Shown: positions 39,494-46,983, numbered from the stretch's first letter. The stretch is DNA of 52,464 nucleotides from a virus (IMGVR_UViG_3300048999_000016:1-52464), one strand, 5' to 3'. The notes: generated from the letters alone by a model not told the origin. Made by a program: numbers and translations.

Positions 39494-40060
39494 CTAGCTT
39501 GGCGTCTCCACGCCGCTGCCCTGTGCGACCGCTCCACCGGTGCCGGGATCGCCACTTACAGGCGCGCTGCCGCTCGCACCCGCTCCGGCTGTGGGATCGC
39601 CGCCGACCGGTGCGGGAGTGCCGCCAGTGCCGGGATCAGTGGTAACGGTGCCGGGATCGGTGGTGGTGGTAGTGCCGCCGCTGGCATCGCCGCCGCTCGC
39701 CGGAACACCGGGCACACTCGCAAGCACGTTCTGCATCGCCGTGTTGTTTGTCTGCAACTGTGAAAGCAACGATGTCACCGTTGTGTCTGTGCTCGGATCG
39801 TCTGCATTCGCAATTGCGGCCTGCAACTTCGCAATTAGCTGCTGCTCGGTTGCTGTGTTCGTTTGCACTTGCTGTGCAAGCGATTTTACATCGATGTCTA
39901 CCTGTGACATGACACGCTCCAGTTTATTCAGATTTAACCGCTTCACTGCAAGATACAATTCAGCGAGAATTACCGCAAACGGTTGGTCACTGGTATACAA
40001 CACCATTAGTGACGCATCTAGAAATTTCTCACGCGCTGAAAACCGTTCGTCGTTTTGCAT
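39494..40060 (-). CDS. Virion-region protein with helical N-terminus and Gly/Thr/Pro-rich tail
   Basis: 188 residues from the ATG at 40060 with GAGGGATAAA before it. An in-frame ATG at 39910 also has a good site (GGAGCGTGTC) and would give a 138-residue form starting 'MSQVDIDVKSLAQQVQTN'. The helical region contains heptads ('LAQQVQTNTATEQQLIAKLQ'). The final 70 residues repeat 'GGTTTTTDPG' type sequences and are disordered. Possibly a capsid or tail decoration protein. It is the last gene before the terminator. Confidence 0.6.
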   Translation of the reverse strand: MQNDERFSAREKFLDASLMVLYTSDQPFAVILAELYLAVKRLNLNKLERVMSQVDIDVKSLAQQVQTNTATEQQLIAKLQAAIANADDPSTDTTVTSLLSQLQTNNTAMQNVLASVPGVPASGGDASGGTTTTTDPGTVTTDPGTGGTPAPVGGDPTAGAGASGSAPVSGDPGTGGAVAQGSGVETPS

Positions 40061-40155
40061 TTTATCCCTCGCAATTTTCGCCGGTAATCGTGCCCACAGT
40101 ACCGGCAAACTGTGTCCCGCGTTGGCGTATGAACGCTGGCACTGAACCGGATCAT
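40018..40155 (-). CDS. Possible small Cys-containing protein (45 aa), tentative
   Basis: Lies in the 137-base gap upstream of the gene at 40060 and overlaps its start in another frame. The peptide contains 'TVCRYCGHDYRRKLRGIKC', a CxxC-GH group plus a later Cys that could be a zinc knuckle. There is a GGGG directly before the ATG, too close for a normal ribosome site. It may be chance, but no other gene explains this gap. Confidence 0.3.
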   Translation of the reverse strand: MIRFSASVHTPTRDTVCRYCGHDYRRKLRGIKCKTTNGFQRVRNF

Positions 40156-40197
40156 CCCCGATCTATTCCGCACAATACCATAACTCGCCGACAAAAA

Positions 40198-40959
40198 TTA
40201 ATTCGATTTGTAAGCTACTATCATGCCAACACTTACGTCTGATGCGGACAACGGAATCGTTGCAGATTGTGTGCCTGTTGTTGTTACAACTTTGTCATAC
40301 CATCCCAATGTGTTGCGCTCATTCGCCGTGCGATTCGTATAACCGGTGGTGGTGCCCCACGTCTGCCCCGCGTTGAAATTCTCGCAAAATGCAAGCACCA
40401 AATCGTTAGAACCTACTGTTGCCGCTGTTGTACCTGTGGCGCAACTTGTGCTTGCCGTGTTGTTGAGACTCACAACCGTTTTATCTGCCGTTGCGCTATT
40501 CCACGTGAAATTGGCCGAATAAGTTAATAGCGATATGTCAGTAAATGAACCGCTGCCGCCCGTCCACGTTATAACCGGGTGAATCGTTGTGGCTGTGTTG
40601 ACTAGACACGCATAGACACTTACGACGAAATGACCGCTGCCGTTAGACTGAAACGTACTCGCCGGTGTGATCGCTTGTATCTTGCTCGTGCATGGCGCGG
40701 TTCCTGTAAACGTAAGCGCCGCGGTTGCACTTGACGATACGCTCGCCGTCTTTGAAATCACAATCATTAATTCGCCAAATGCACTTGCCGCTGCTGCCGT
40801 GCAATTGGCTGTGGCTGTTGCCGTGTTTGCGACGCATAATGCCGTAGTCGGCGCAATGATGCGACCGGTGCCAAGCAACAAACCCGATTCGCCGTTATCT
40901 TGCTTCGCCGCGAGTGGCAACGCAATAAGTAACAGCGCAAGTAGCGAAACAAATTTCAT
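40198..40959 (-). CDS. Exported beta-sandwich protein (253 aa)
   Basis: The start was chosen at the ATG at 40959 by ATGA overlap with the upstream gene. A signal peptide 'MKFVSLLALLLIALPLAA' with an Ala-x-Ala-like end is followed by a Thr/Ser/Ala-rich beta-sandwich. 'GELMIVISKTASVSSSAT', 'HPVITWTGGSGSFTDISLL', 'NDLVLAFCENFNAG' and the ending 'DVSVGMIVAYKS' are typical of Ig-like cell-surface or fibre modules. Four Cys could form disulfides after export. It follows a second exported protein gene in the fibre cluster. Confidence 0.7.
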   Translation of the reverse strand: MKFVSLLALLLIALPLAAKQDNGESGLLLGTGRIIAPTTALCVANTATATANCTAAAASAFGELMIVISKTASVSSSATAALTFTGTAPCTSKIQAITPASTFQSNGSGHFVVSVYACLVNTATTIHPVITWTGGSGSFTDISLLTYSANFTWNSATADKTVVSLNNTASTSCATGTTAATVGSNDLVLAFCENFNAGQTWGTTTGYTNRTANERNTLGWYDKVVTTTGTQSATIPLSASDVSVGMIVAYKSN

Positions 40960-41336
40960 GGGCCAACCCAAATGTTAATTGACTGCGCGCCGCCTGTGAT
41001 CGATGACGTGTTGGGATTGCACACTTGCGCAATTACAGTGCCGCTGCCGGGTGCAACGCGTACCACTAAACCGCCACTGCTGCCGTAACCCGCAACTGCG
41101 CTTGGATCGCTGGCCCAACCGAAATTAACGTGACTCGCCGTAGTTATGCCGGTAGCTGTAAATGGGCTGCCTGTAACTGCCGTGCACGCTCCGGCTGTAA
41201 TCGCCGTTGTGGGCAAAGCAACGCCGTTATTGTTGTACGCGTTCAAACTACCGGCTTGACCGTGCACATTGTCAATGCGCACGAACACAAACAACACAAG
41301 CACAAATGTTGCGAAAATTCCAATTCGTTTCATCAT
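40956..41336 (-). CDS. Small exported beta-rich protein (126 aa)
   Basis: The start is at the ATG at 41336, overlapping the upstream stop. N-terminal 'MMKRIGIFATFVLVLFVFV' is a signal peptide or anchor; a cleavage after VHG is plausible. The mature part has 'ACTAVTGSPFTATGITTASH' and 'VRVAPGSGTVIAQVCNP', a compact beta sheet with two Cys that may pair. Same operon as the next exported protein. Could be a chaperone or subunit for the exported fibres. Not recognised. Confidence 0.65.
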   Translation of the reverse strand: MMKRIGIFATFVLVLFVFVRIDNVHGQAGSLNAYNNNGVALPTTAITAGACTAVTGSPFTATGITTASHVNFGWASDPSAVAGYGSSGGLVVRVAPGSGTVIAQVCNPNTSSITGGAQSINIWVGP

Positions 41337-42241
41337 GCAACTATCATCCAATTCACAAGCGAAGTGTCAAGCGCGCTTGTCGAGTTAATCACGAACGACG
41401 TGCCGTTAACGATTGTGCCCACGCTCAAGACGCCGATTTGGCCCGAGACACCCGCATGCGTAAGAAACACCAACATGCCGGTTGCCGCCGCTGCGTTTGT
41501 AATCGTAACCGTGCCGCCTACTAATGTGGCTTGGCCTTTGGTGATCGTCGGCACGCCGAGTGCCGTACGCGCTGCTGCCGCCGTTGTGGATGCCGTGCCA
41601 CCTTGCGCAACCGCTAACGGCGTGCCAAGCGTAAGCGACGGCATCGTAACCGTGGCTGTGCCCGGTGTGCCGGTATGCGTGATTGATAGCGTGCTTGTGG
41701 GGTTGGTGCCTGCGCCGACCGTGACAACCATTTGCCATAGATCGTTCGCCGCCGCGCTGCCCGTCCAATAACCACCATACAATTGCAATATGGGCGAATT
41801 TGTATTTGCACCGCTGTTTACCGGTTGGTTTGATGCAAAGCGAACAAACCCCGTTGAACCTGCAACGCTCGGTGCCGTGAATAGCAAAACAGCATTCGGT
41901 GTGCTACCTGCGCCGACGACATGCTGCAATGACCAATTGATACTTGCCGCCGCGCTGCCCGTCCAATACGATCCGAAAAATCCAATCGTGTATGAGTTAC
42001 CATTCGCGCCGCTCGTGGCAACCGATGACGCACCATGATTCACAATTTGAAACGTTTGCGTTGCCGCCCATGTTTGCGCTGCTGCTAAAAAAGCAACGCC
42101 GGGCAACATCGTTGAATCAACCGCACCGCTTGCGTTTAATCCAACGATATTCCCGGCGTTAGCAGCACCGGCAGACGTTTGCGCCGCTCGCGCTTCGTCA
42201 TATCGTCCACCGTTATTGAAAACGTACTTGTCGCCTGCCAT
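41333..42241 (-). CDS. Tail/head fibre with shared N-terminal anchor and internal WTGSAAA repeats
   Basis: 302 residues. The N-terminal 46 residues ('MAGDKYVFNNGGRYDEARAA'...) closely match those of the neighbouring gene at 42248, so this is probably an attachment or assembly module. Two internal repeats begin 'FFGSYWTGSAAA' and 'LYGGYWTGSAAA', sharing over 20 identical bases near 41753 and 41950. 'AQGGTASTTAAAARTALG' is a motif common in phage tail fibres. It has no signal peptide. Probably a virion fibre. Confidence 0.7.
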   Translation of the reverse strand: MAGDKYVFNNGGRYDEARAAQTSAGAANAGNIVGLNASGAVDSTMLPGVAFLAAAQTWAATQTFQIVNHGASSVATSGANGNSYTIGFFGSYWTGSAAASINWSLQHVVGAGSTPNAVLLFTAPSVAGSTGFVRFASNQPVNSGANTNSPILQLYGGYWTGSAAANDLWQMVVTVGAGTNPTSTLSITHTGTPGTATVTMPSLTLGTPLAVAQGGTASTTAAAARTALGVPTITKGQATLVGGTVTITNAAAATGMLVFLTHAGVSGQIGVLSVGTIVNGTSFVINSTSALDTSLVNWMIVA

Positions 42242-42247
42242 GCCGTC

Positions 42248-42763
42248 CTATGCGATTACGGTTGTGTAGACTTGTGACGGCTGGAAATAAAGCGACGTTG
42301 CACTGATCGCATCGCCCACACGCTGCACGCTATTGCCTGCCGATGATGGCGCGGCTGCTGCGACCGCACCGGATGCGCCGAGGAACGCCGGGCCAACAGT
42401 TAGGCCAGTTAAACCGGTGATCAATCCTTCACCGATTTGCACCGTACCACTCGCACCGCTGCCGATGGCTCCCGGTGCAAAGCCGTTTGCCTCATTGCCT
42501 GCCGTTGTGTTGTCTGCCGGTTTAACGTTTGCCGTGCCTGCATTGTTATACACACGCACTAGCTGCCCGGCTGCAATCGCTGCCGATGCAAGCACCGTGA
42601 TTGTGATTAAACCGCTGATACCGGCAAGCATCGTTGCGTCAATCAAACCGGCACTATTCAAACCGACTAGCTTACCGGCATCACCGGCTCCCGCGCTTGT
42701 TTGATTTGCGCGTGCTTCATCGAACCGGCCACCGTTGTTTACTAGATACTTATTCCCCGCCAT
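42248..42763 (-). CDS. Virion fibre/decoration protein with shared anchor and FLG domain
   Basis: 171 residues. The N-terminal anchor ('MAGNKYLVNNGGRFDEARAN') matches that of the next gene. The C-terminal 110 residues ('GQLVRVYNNAGTANVKPAD', 'VGPAFLGASGAVAAAAP', 'VQRVGDAISATSLYFQP') resemble phage head-fibre or decoration domains. Nearly the same ending pattern occurs in the gene at 42773, so anchor and end domains appear as exchangeable modules. Confidence 0.7.
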   Translation of the reverse strand: MAGNKYLVNNGGRFDEARANQTSAGAGDAGKLVGLNSAGLIDATMLAGISGLITITVLASAAIAAGQLVRVYNNAGTANVKPADNTTAGNEANGFAPGAIGSGASGTVQIGEGLITGLTGLTVGPAFLGASGAVAAAAPSSAGNSVQRVGDAISATSLYFQPSQVYTTVIA

Positions 42764-42772
42764 TATTTCCCC

Positions 42773-43222
42773 TTATGCCGCAAGCACAACCGGCGGCTGT
42801 AGTTGCACAAGCAACGTTGTTGGATTGATTGGTATCCCGATGATTTGGCAAAATCCAACCGTGGGCGCAGTTTGGGAAAGTGTGCCGCTCGGCCCTAAGA
42901 ACACCGGGCCATTGTTCCAGTTCCAACCGGAATTGGTAATTGCACCGCTGAATTGAATATCAAGATCGCCACCGGCTTGTACGCTGTTGGAAGCGATTCC
43001 GGCAACATTCCCCGCCTGCGTCGCATCGGCGCTGTCAGCACGCACAGGAACGCCGTCAACGATGCTCATAGGCGTGTATTGGCCTATGGAGACGGGCGGC
43101 TGGACTCGAAACAAGGCAACGCCACTGCCGGGTGCTCCCGGTGGTCCCGGTGGCCCTTGCAAGCCTTGCGCAGCGGGTGCGCCAATCGGGATCGTACCAG
43201 TGAAGCCGACGAATCCGCCCAT
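42773..43222 (-). CDS. Virion decoration protein with collagen-like N-terminus
   Basis: 149 residues from the ATG at 43222; the frame is open to 43249 but that part lies near the terminator. Neither start has a clear Shine-Dalgarno. 'GLQGPPGPPGAPG' is a short collagen-like stretch. The rest, ending 'GPVFLGPSGTLSQTAPTVG' and 'TTLLVQLQPP', shares the FLG domain of the neighbouring protein. No signal peptide. It begins just left of a terminator, so it probably has its own promoter or is read through. Confidence 0.65.
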   Translation of the reverse strand: MGGFVGFTGTIPIGAPAAQGLQGPPGPPGAPGSGVALFRVQPPVSIGQYTPMSIVDGVPVRADSADATQAGNVAGIASNSVQAGGDLDIQFSGAITNSGWNWNNGPVFLGPSGTLSQTAPTVGFCQIIGIPINPTTLLVQLQPPVVLAA

Positions 43223-43240
43223 GGGAAAGAAGCGTAGCAC

Positions 43241-43276
43241 AAAACACAAACGGCGCGAGAATTAACTCGCGCCGTG
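43241..43276 (-). terminator. Rho-independent terminator (leftward)
   Basis: ACGGCGCGAG (43251-43260) and CTCGCGCCGT (43267-43276) form a perfect 10-bp stem with a 6-base loop. In the leftward RNA it is followed by a U-rich stretch (UUGUGUUUUGUG). It separates the early/accessory block (43328 and up) from the fibre cluster. Confidence 0.75.
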
Positions 43277-43327
43277 CGTATCACCGGTGAAGCCGAGGCA
43301 ATGCGGCATGGCCGATGAATCGTTCAA

Positions 43328-44068
43328 TTACTCAGTGCGATAGACGCGCGCACCCTCGCCAGCCGGATCGCTCGCGTCAACACGCCGAATGACGTAATGC
43401 GCGTATTTGCCGACCGTCTCAACACCGTTGGAATCCTTGACCGTTGCTTTCTTCTTCGCCTGCATGGTCGCCGTGCTCACAACACCGGCGAACGTCTTTG
43501 CCGGGTTGCCGTTCTTGCTGTCTGCCGCCGTGGGGATGTGAAACGAGAAATACACCGTTTCATCATTCGGTCCCTTTGTCGGTGGCTGCAACTGCGCGAA
43601 CGGGTACTTGCTCGGCTTGCCGCCATTGGTGATGCGCAAACTGCCCTTGAGTGGTACACCGCTCGCAACGGCAAATGTGGGTGCCGTGTTCGCCTGTGCG
43701 CTTGTCTGATCTACTGCAACCGCTTCTGTTGCCATTGTGGGATTGTCCTTTACCAATTCTGAGTCTTGGGCACCGGATGTTGCACCGGATGCCGTCGCTG
43801 TAATTGATGCTACATCATTGCCCACAACTTGTGAAGGAAATTCGTCAGCCAATTTTTGCGTCGCACGAACACGCACAATTGTGTCTGCCGCGTTCACTGA
43901 TGCCGCATCGTCCGGATGCATTTCGATCAGCCCATGAGCCGCAAACGCCTGTGCGTCCATAAACGTCACCCGCGATTCGCCGACCGTAAACGTATCGTCA
44001 ACGATCCGTTGTTTCGTTGCCTCAGTCGGATCGATTTCCACAACTGCCTTGCTTTTCTTCTTTGCCAT
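43328..44068 (-). CDS. Hypothetical protein (246 aa), last gene before terminator
   Basis: Ribosome site GAGGCAATGCACA before ATG 44068. Starts Lys-rich ('MAKKKSKAVVEIDPTEATK'). A first part (to ~85) looks like a small alpha/beta domain, the middle is Ala/Thr/Ser-rich and disordered, and the end has 'KYPFAQLQPPTKGPNDETVY' and 'YAHYVIRRVDASDPAGEGAR'. I do not recognise it. Its position, between a nuclease gene and a terminator, leaves the role open. Confidence 0.6.
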   Translation of the reverse strand: MAKKKSKAVVEIDPTEATKQRIVDDTFTVGESRVTFMDAQAFAAHGLIEMHPDDAASVNAADTIVRVRATQKLADEFPSQVVGNDVASITATASGATSGAQDSELVKDNPTMATEAVAVDQTSAQANTAPTFAVASGVPLKGSLRITNGGKPSKYPFAQLQPPTKGPNDETVYFSFHIPTAADSKNGNPAKTFAGVVSTATMQAKKKATVKDSNGVETVGKYAHYVIRRVDASDPAGEGARVYRTE

Positions 44069-44107
44069 TGTGCATTGCCTCTTGATTTGGGATTTTGTAT
44101 TGCCGGA

Positions 44108-44530
44108 TTACACTATCAGTTGCGGTACAGTGTTGTCTACAGGAAACATATACGATTGCGCAATTGCAATTGCATGCTCCCAACCTTTTGCCACGGTGAC
44201 GCCGTAGCCGGTGGCCTTGAGCGCACCGATCCACTTCCATTGCTCGGCAGAAACGGCACTGGCTGTCGCACCGGGTAACTTCATTTCAATAAAGCAACCA
44301 TGCAAACCGTAATTCGCAACCGGAATAAAAATATCCGGTATGCCTGCCTTGACGCCTTCCGCTTTCATGCGCGCGGCAGTTGCCTTGTCACGTAGTCCAC
44401 CGTTGGGGATTGCAAACGGCAAATGCCACAGTGGGGATAGCTTCGCACGTTCATTGCATTCGCAGAAAAACGCCATTTGGTGCCCATGCTCGGTGCCGCT
44501 CGCCGCAAGTTGTGCCGGAGTATATATCAT
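44108..44530 (-). CDS. VRR-NUC endonuclease
   Basis: 140 residues from the ATG at 44530, which overlaps the previous stop (ATGA) and has GGAG upstream. 'GGLRDKATAARMKAEGVKAG' then 'IPDIFIPV' and 'HGCFIEMKLPG' give the VRR-NUC motif: Asp in IPD, Glu-x-Lys in EMK. 'SAEQWKWIGALKATGYGVTV' follows as usual. The catalytic residues are all present. Such phage enzymes are Holliday-junction-like or nicking nucleases. Together with the degenerate RecB-like protein, this may be the active nuclease of the genome. Confidence 0.85.
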   Translation of the reverse strand: MIYTPAQLAASGTEHGHQMAFFCECNERAKLSPLWHLPFAIPNGGLRDKATAARMKAEGVKAGIPDIFIPVANYGLHGCFIEMKLPGATASAVSAEQWKWIGALKATGYGVTVAKGWEHAIAIAQSYMFPVDNTVPQLIV

Positions 44531-45108
44531 TTCTTGCTCCATTCGCCTTTCTTTGTGCAAATGAAACCGTGCCATGTATCACCGGGTTTGCACGCACTAT
44601 CGGTTTGGATCGTATCAATTTCCCAATTAGGAGTGATTGTATCGATTTCATGCTGCGTAAGATGCGATGGCTGCATATCAATTTGGTCCTGCATTCTTCT
44701 GTGATCGTACCAATCCAGCCATTCGGCTTGCGTGTGTGGTTTGCGCGTGTCAAAATCGTACGAATCAAAATCGTTGCACGGCAACGGACCTTTGCACGTG
44801 CGTGCCGTTGGCACCTTGTGATGTTTGGGTACGATCTGAAAATATTTCGCAAACCATGCGATTTCGTTTTGTGATCCATCGGAATAACCGTGATCGTATT
44901 CGGTTGCCTTTGCGATTTCGATGCGCCGATTAAAAAAATCCGCTGTTTCGTGCGCGGGTCCACACGCTGCTTGCCAGTGCTCATGCAACGTTTGCCATTT
45001 GCCATGCTCGTAACCGTGACTGTTACCTGCAAGCCAACCAATCACGCCACCACAAAGCGTGAACCACGCCGCCATGATTAAAAAACCAATTAGCATTTTG
45101 CGATTCAT
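44527..45108 (-). CDS. Membrane-anchored protein (193 aa)
   Basis: N-terminal anchor 'MNRKMLIGFLIMAAWFTLCG' with no obvious cleavage site, then a His/Trp/Asp-rich soluble part with five Cys ('TCKGPLPCNDFDS', 'ACKPGDTWHGFICTKKGEW'), probably periplasmic with disulfides. Overlaps the VRR-NUC start by four bases. A surface- or periplasm-facing role such as exclusion is possible. Not recognised. Confidence 0.6.
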   Translation of the reverse strand: MNRKMLIGFLIMAAWFTLCGGVIGWLAGNSHGYEHGKWQTLHEHWQAACGPAHETADFFNRRIEIAKATEYDHGYSDGSQNEIAWFAKYFQIVPKHHKVPTARTCKGPLPCNDFDSYDFDTRKPHTQAEWLDWYDHRRMQDQIDMQPSHLTQHEIDTITPNWEIDTIQTDSACKPGDTWHGFICTKKGEWSKK

Positions 45109-45111
45109 CGC

Positions 45112-45267
45112 TCAATAAACCTCATGCTTTTGTGTTGGATCGAACATTGCTGTTAAAATGTGTAGTTGCCTGCTATCAATCACACCGCGTGAGGCAGCGC
45201 GACACAATAATGCGCTGATTCTTTGATTCCATATGCGATGCGTACATTTCAGAATTAACTTTCTCAT
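45112..45267 (-). CDS. Small basic protein (51 aa)
   Basis: The ATG overlaps the previous stop (ATGA at 45267-45264). The protein begins 'MRKLILKCTHRIWNQRI' and is Arg/Lys-rich with two Cys. It ends three bases before the start of the membrane-anchored gene. No family recognised. It fills a gap that otherwise holds no gene. Confidence 0.5.
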   Translation of the reverse strand: MRKLILKCTHRIWNQRISALLCRAASRGVIDSRQLHILTAMFDPTQKHEVY

Positions 45268-45488
45268 CCGATTAAATCCTCCATTGCCTTGTCTATTGCC
45301 TTGTCAACCGCTGTGGGCGCAAGTGGTACGCTCGGTTCAATCGGAGTATACACCGGCTCCACGTACGGCAAACCGCATTCGCCGCCCAAATCCCAAATCT
45401 CAAAACAGGCTTCGCACAAACCATTTGTCACGGCTTGCTCAGTGCACGGCACGCGACACTTGCACGTCACAACCGCACCGCTTCCCAA
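45264..45488 (-). CDS. Small Cys-rich zinc-type protein (74 aa)
   Basis: 'VTCKCRVPCTEQAVTNGLCE' followed by 'ACFEIWDLGGEC' gives a Cys cluster suited to one or two zinc ions; the tail is Pro-rich and acidic ('PIEPSVPLAP'). The start overlaps the previous gene. One of several small early Cys-rich proteins. Function unknown. Confidence 0.6.
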   Translation of the reverse strand: MGSGAVVTCKCRVPCTEQAVTNGLCEACFEIWDLGGECGLPYVEPVYTPIEPSVPLAPTAVDKAIDKAMEDLIG

Positions 45489-45724
45489 TGATGCCCGTCT
45501 TGTTTAAGTAAATTCAATTGATGCGCCGTTTTAACTGCCTGTGCTTCATTACGCATTAAACACGTTTGCGATAATTGGGCCATACTGTGCCCTAATTTGC
45601 TCCAATACAAACAACCGGCACCACGCACGACCCAATATTCTTTTGATTGTCGTTTCACCGGCCTGCGCACCAAATCGCCGCACCGAATGTTACAATCCAG
45701 AAAATAAGCGGATACACAATCCAC
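45467..45724 (-). CDS. Hypothetical protein (about 85 aa)
   Basis: The start is uncertain (GTG 45724 or TTG 45727), within the end of the upstream gene, and no clear ribosome site is seen. Contains 'CNIRCGDLVRRPVKRQSKEY' then 'WVVRGAGCLYWSKLG', a small Cys-containing, probably beta-rich unit, and a helical 'NEAQAVKTAHQLNLLKQ'. Not recognised. Confidence 0.5.
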   Translation of the reverse strand: MDCVSAYFLDCNIRCGDLVRRPVKRQSKEYWVVRGAGCLYWSKLGHSMAQLSQTCLMRNEAQAVKTAHQLNLLKQDGHHWEAVRL

Positions 45725-45938
45725 CAAGCAGTTCTAATTGCAATTCCAAATACTCGCGTTTGCATAGCAGCTTGACCATTTCTTTCGTTGTGAATCGGCA
45801 AACAATGGTTGCGCGCACCGGATCATACAACGTGTATGCCGACCGCATATTGCGAATGTGGTGGTAGCACTTCACCCATGTATCGGCACACGTAATCACA
45901 ATTGTTGCAGATGGTGACGCGAGTAATCGGTATATCAT
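45690..45938 (-). CDS. Hypothetical protein (82 aa)
   Basis: The start was chosen at the ATG at 45938 with AGGATAGGTTACACG upstream; a TTG at 45968 overlapping the previous stop is an alternative. Starts 'MIYRLLASPSATIVITCADT' and has 'TIVCRFTTKEMVKLLCKREY' later. A mixed alpha/beta protein with several Cys. Not recognised; it overlaps the downstream gene. Confidence 0.5.
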   Translation of the reverse strand: MIYRLLASPSATIVITCADTWVKCYHHIRNMRSAYTLYDPVRATIVCRFTTKEMVKLLCKREYLELQLELLGGLCIRLFSGL

Positions 45939-45964
45939 CGTGTAACCTATCCTGTCACGGAATT

Positions 45965-46381
45965 TCAATAGCGCACCAACCGGGATTGATTCGCTTGCTG
46001 TGTGTGAATCGCGTTAATGTTGCGCGCCACGTTGCCGAGTGCCCACGCTGCCGCAACGAACGCGATGCCACGGCCAATGTACGGGTGCCCGGCACGGTTA
46101 AACAACGCTGCCGTGCCATCGACAACCAACACCGTGCCAAACTCATATGCGGCAAGCCTGCCGGGTGATTGCACCACGAACGCCGGTAACGTGTGTTCGA
46201 TCATTGCCGGGTGCATCGTCACACCCTCACGCGTAGTGAGATAATCGCCAAGCGCACCGGCTGCAACTAAACCGTATGCGGTATAGTCAGCAGCATTGAA
46301 ATCAATGGTTTTGTGTTTGCGCGTCTCTTGCGCATGCACCGTAGTTGCGAGCAATAGGACCGCGATGGCTGCTGTTTTCAC
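45965..46381 (-). CDS. Exported or membrane protein with signal peptide (138 aa)
   Basis: Starts at a GTG overlapping the previous stop (GTGA). The signal peptide 'MKTAAIAVLLLATTVHA' has a classic Val-x-Ala site before Gln. The mature part has hydrophobic segments 'AYGLVAAGALGDYLTTREG', 'EFGTVLVVDGTAALF' and 'GIAFVAAAWALGNVARNINA', so it may be a small integral or outer envelope protein. A role in altering the host envelope, for example exclusion of other phages, is possible but unproven. Confidence 0.6.
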   Translation of the reverse strand: MKTAAIAVLLLATTVHAQETRKHKTIDFNAADYTAYGLVAAGALGDYLTTREGVTMHPAMIEHTLPAFVVQSPGRLAAYEFGTVLVVDGTAALFNRAGHPYIGRGIAFVAAAWALGNVARNINAIHTQQANQSRLVRY

Positions 46382-46584
46382 GGCTGCCCCGGCCCGAGTG
46401 GATCGCGTACCGGCTCATCTAATGCGCGCTTATTCGGCGTCAAGTCTAGTTTGTATTTCGGTGGGCGCATCGCCGCAATATTCAAATGTTTGCGCACCGC
46501 GTCACACGCCGTTGTCGGATTGTCTTGACCGACTACATCGATACGCGCGATAACTTCGCCGTCAAATTTGATTTCCACTTCCAT
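46378..46584 (-). CDS. Small hypothetical protein (68 aa)
   Basis: Ribosome site GAGGCAATGCA before ATG 46584. Begins 'MEVEIKFDGEVIARIDVVGQ', a beta hairpin, then a helix 'TTACDAVRKHLNIAAM' and a Pro-rich end. Small beta-alpha fold; not recognised. Overlaps the exported-protein start. Confidence 0.6.
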   Translation of the reverse strand: MEVEIKFDGEVIARIDVVGQDNPTTACDAVRKHLNIAAMRPPKYKLDLTPNKRALDEPVRDPLGPGQP

Positions 46585-46643
46585 TGCATTGCCTCGATTC
46601 GGGAGTTACAACCGGGACCATACCGCATCCCGGCTGTAGTTGT

Positions 46644-46796
46644 CTAGCTACTTTGCACTTTCAAACGCGGGGTATTCATCGCGCTTGAGTTAACTTTCAT
46701 TGTTGGCGTGCTCAAGTGCTGATTCGGTGGATGGTTGCGTCCGGTTGGAAGCACCGGTGACGTGAATGCAAGAACAAACAAATACAATAGTGCCAT
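46644..46796 (-). CDS. Small peptide with hydrophobic N-terminus (50 aa)
   Basis: ATG 46796 follows a strong site (AAAGGTGGTGCA). The opening 'MALLYLFVLAFTSPVLPTG' is a single hydrophobic helix, a signal or anchor. The remaining 31 residues are Asn/Ser/Thr-rich and soluble. Too short to classify. It lies directly downstream of the structured leader described at 46838-46942. Confidence 0.5.
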   Translation of the reverse strand: MALLYLFVLAFTSPVLPTGRNHPPNQHLSTPTMKVNSSAMNTPRLKVQSS

Positions 46797-46837
46797 TGCA
46801 CCACCTTTCGGATACAACACCGTGAGCATACTGGCTC

Positions 46838-46942
46838 CCGGTTGCGCAGCTACCTGATGCCTTTACCCTGCCTGTTAATTGGGGATGCAAGGATATTCCG
46901 CAATCTTCCCCTTTGGCTGCGCAACCGGCAATCAATCTGCCG
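46838..46942 (-). ncRNA. Structured leader, copy 1 of a duplicated RNA element
   Basis: The intergenic stretch 46797-46957 has no gene. CCGGTTGCGCAG (46838-46849) is the perfect inverse of CTGCGCAACCGG (46917-46928). The latter overlaps one arm of a small hairpin CGGCA/TGCCG (46926-46942). The same order and a 21-base identical sequence recur at 47312-47374. In the leftward RNA the element follows a terminator and precedes the ribosome site of the 50-residue peptide gene. Confidence 0.55.
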
Positions 46943-46948
46943 TGATTG

Positions 46949-46983
46949 AAAAAATGAGCCGGTGGTCCTTCAGTTACACCGGC
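46949..46983 (-). terminator. Rho-independent terminator (leftward)
   Basis: In the leftward RNA GCCGGTG (46983-46977) pairs with CACCGGC (46964-46958) over a 12-base loop, followed by UCA and six U (46954-46949). It follows the stop of the gene ending at 46997. Confidence 0.75.

Noticed and set aside
46690-46935. Leftward 81-codon frame in the gap between two small genes.
   Set aside because: It covers the duplicated RNA element, has a TTG start without a ribosome site and overlaps the better gene at 46644-46796 in another frame.
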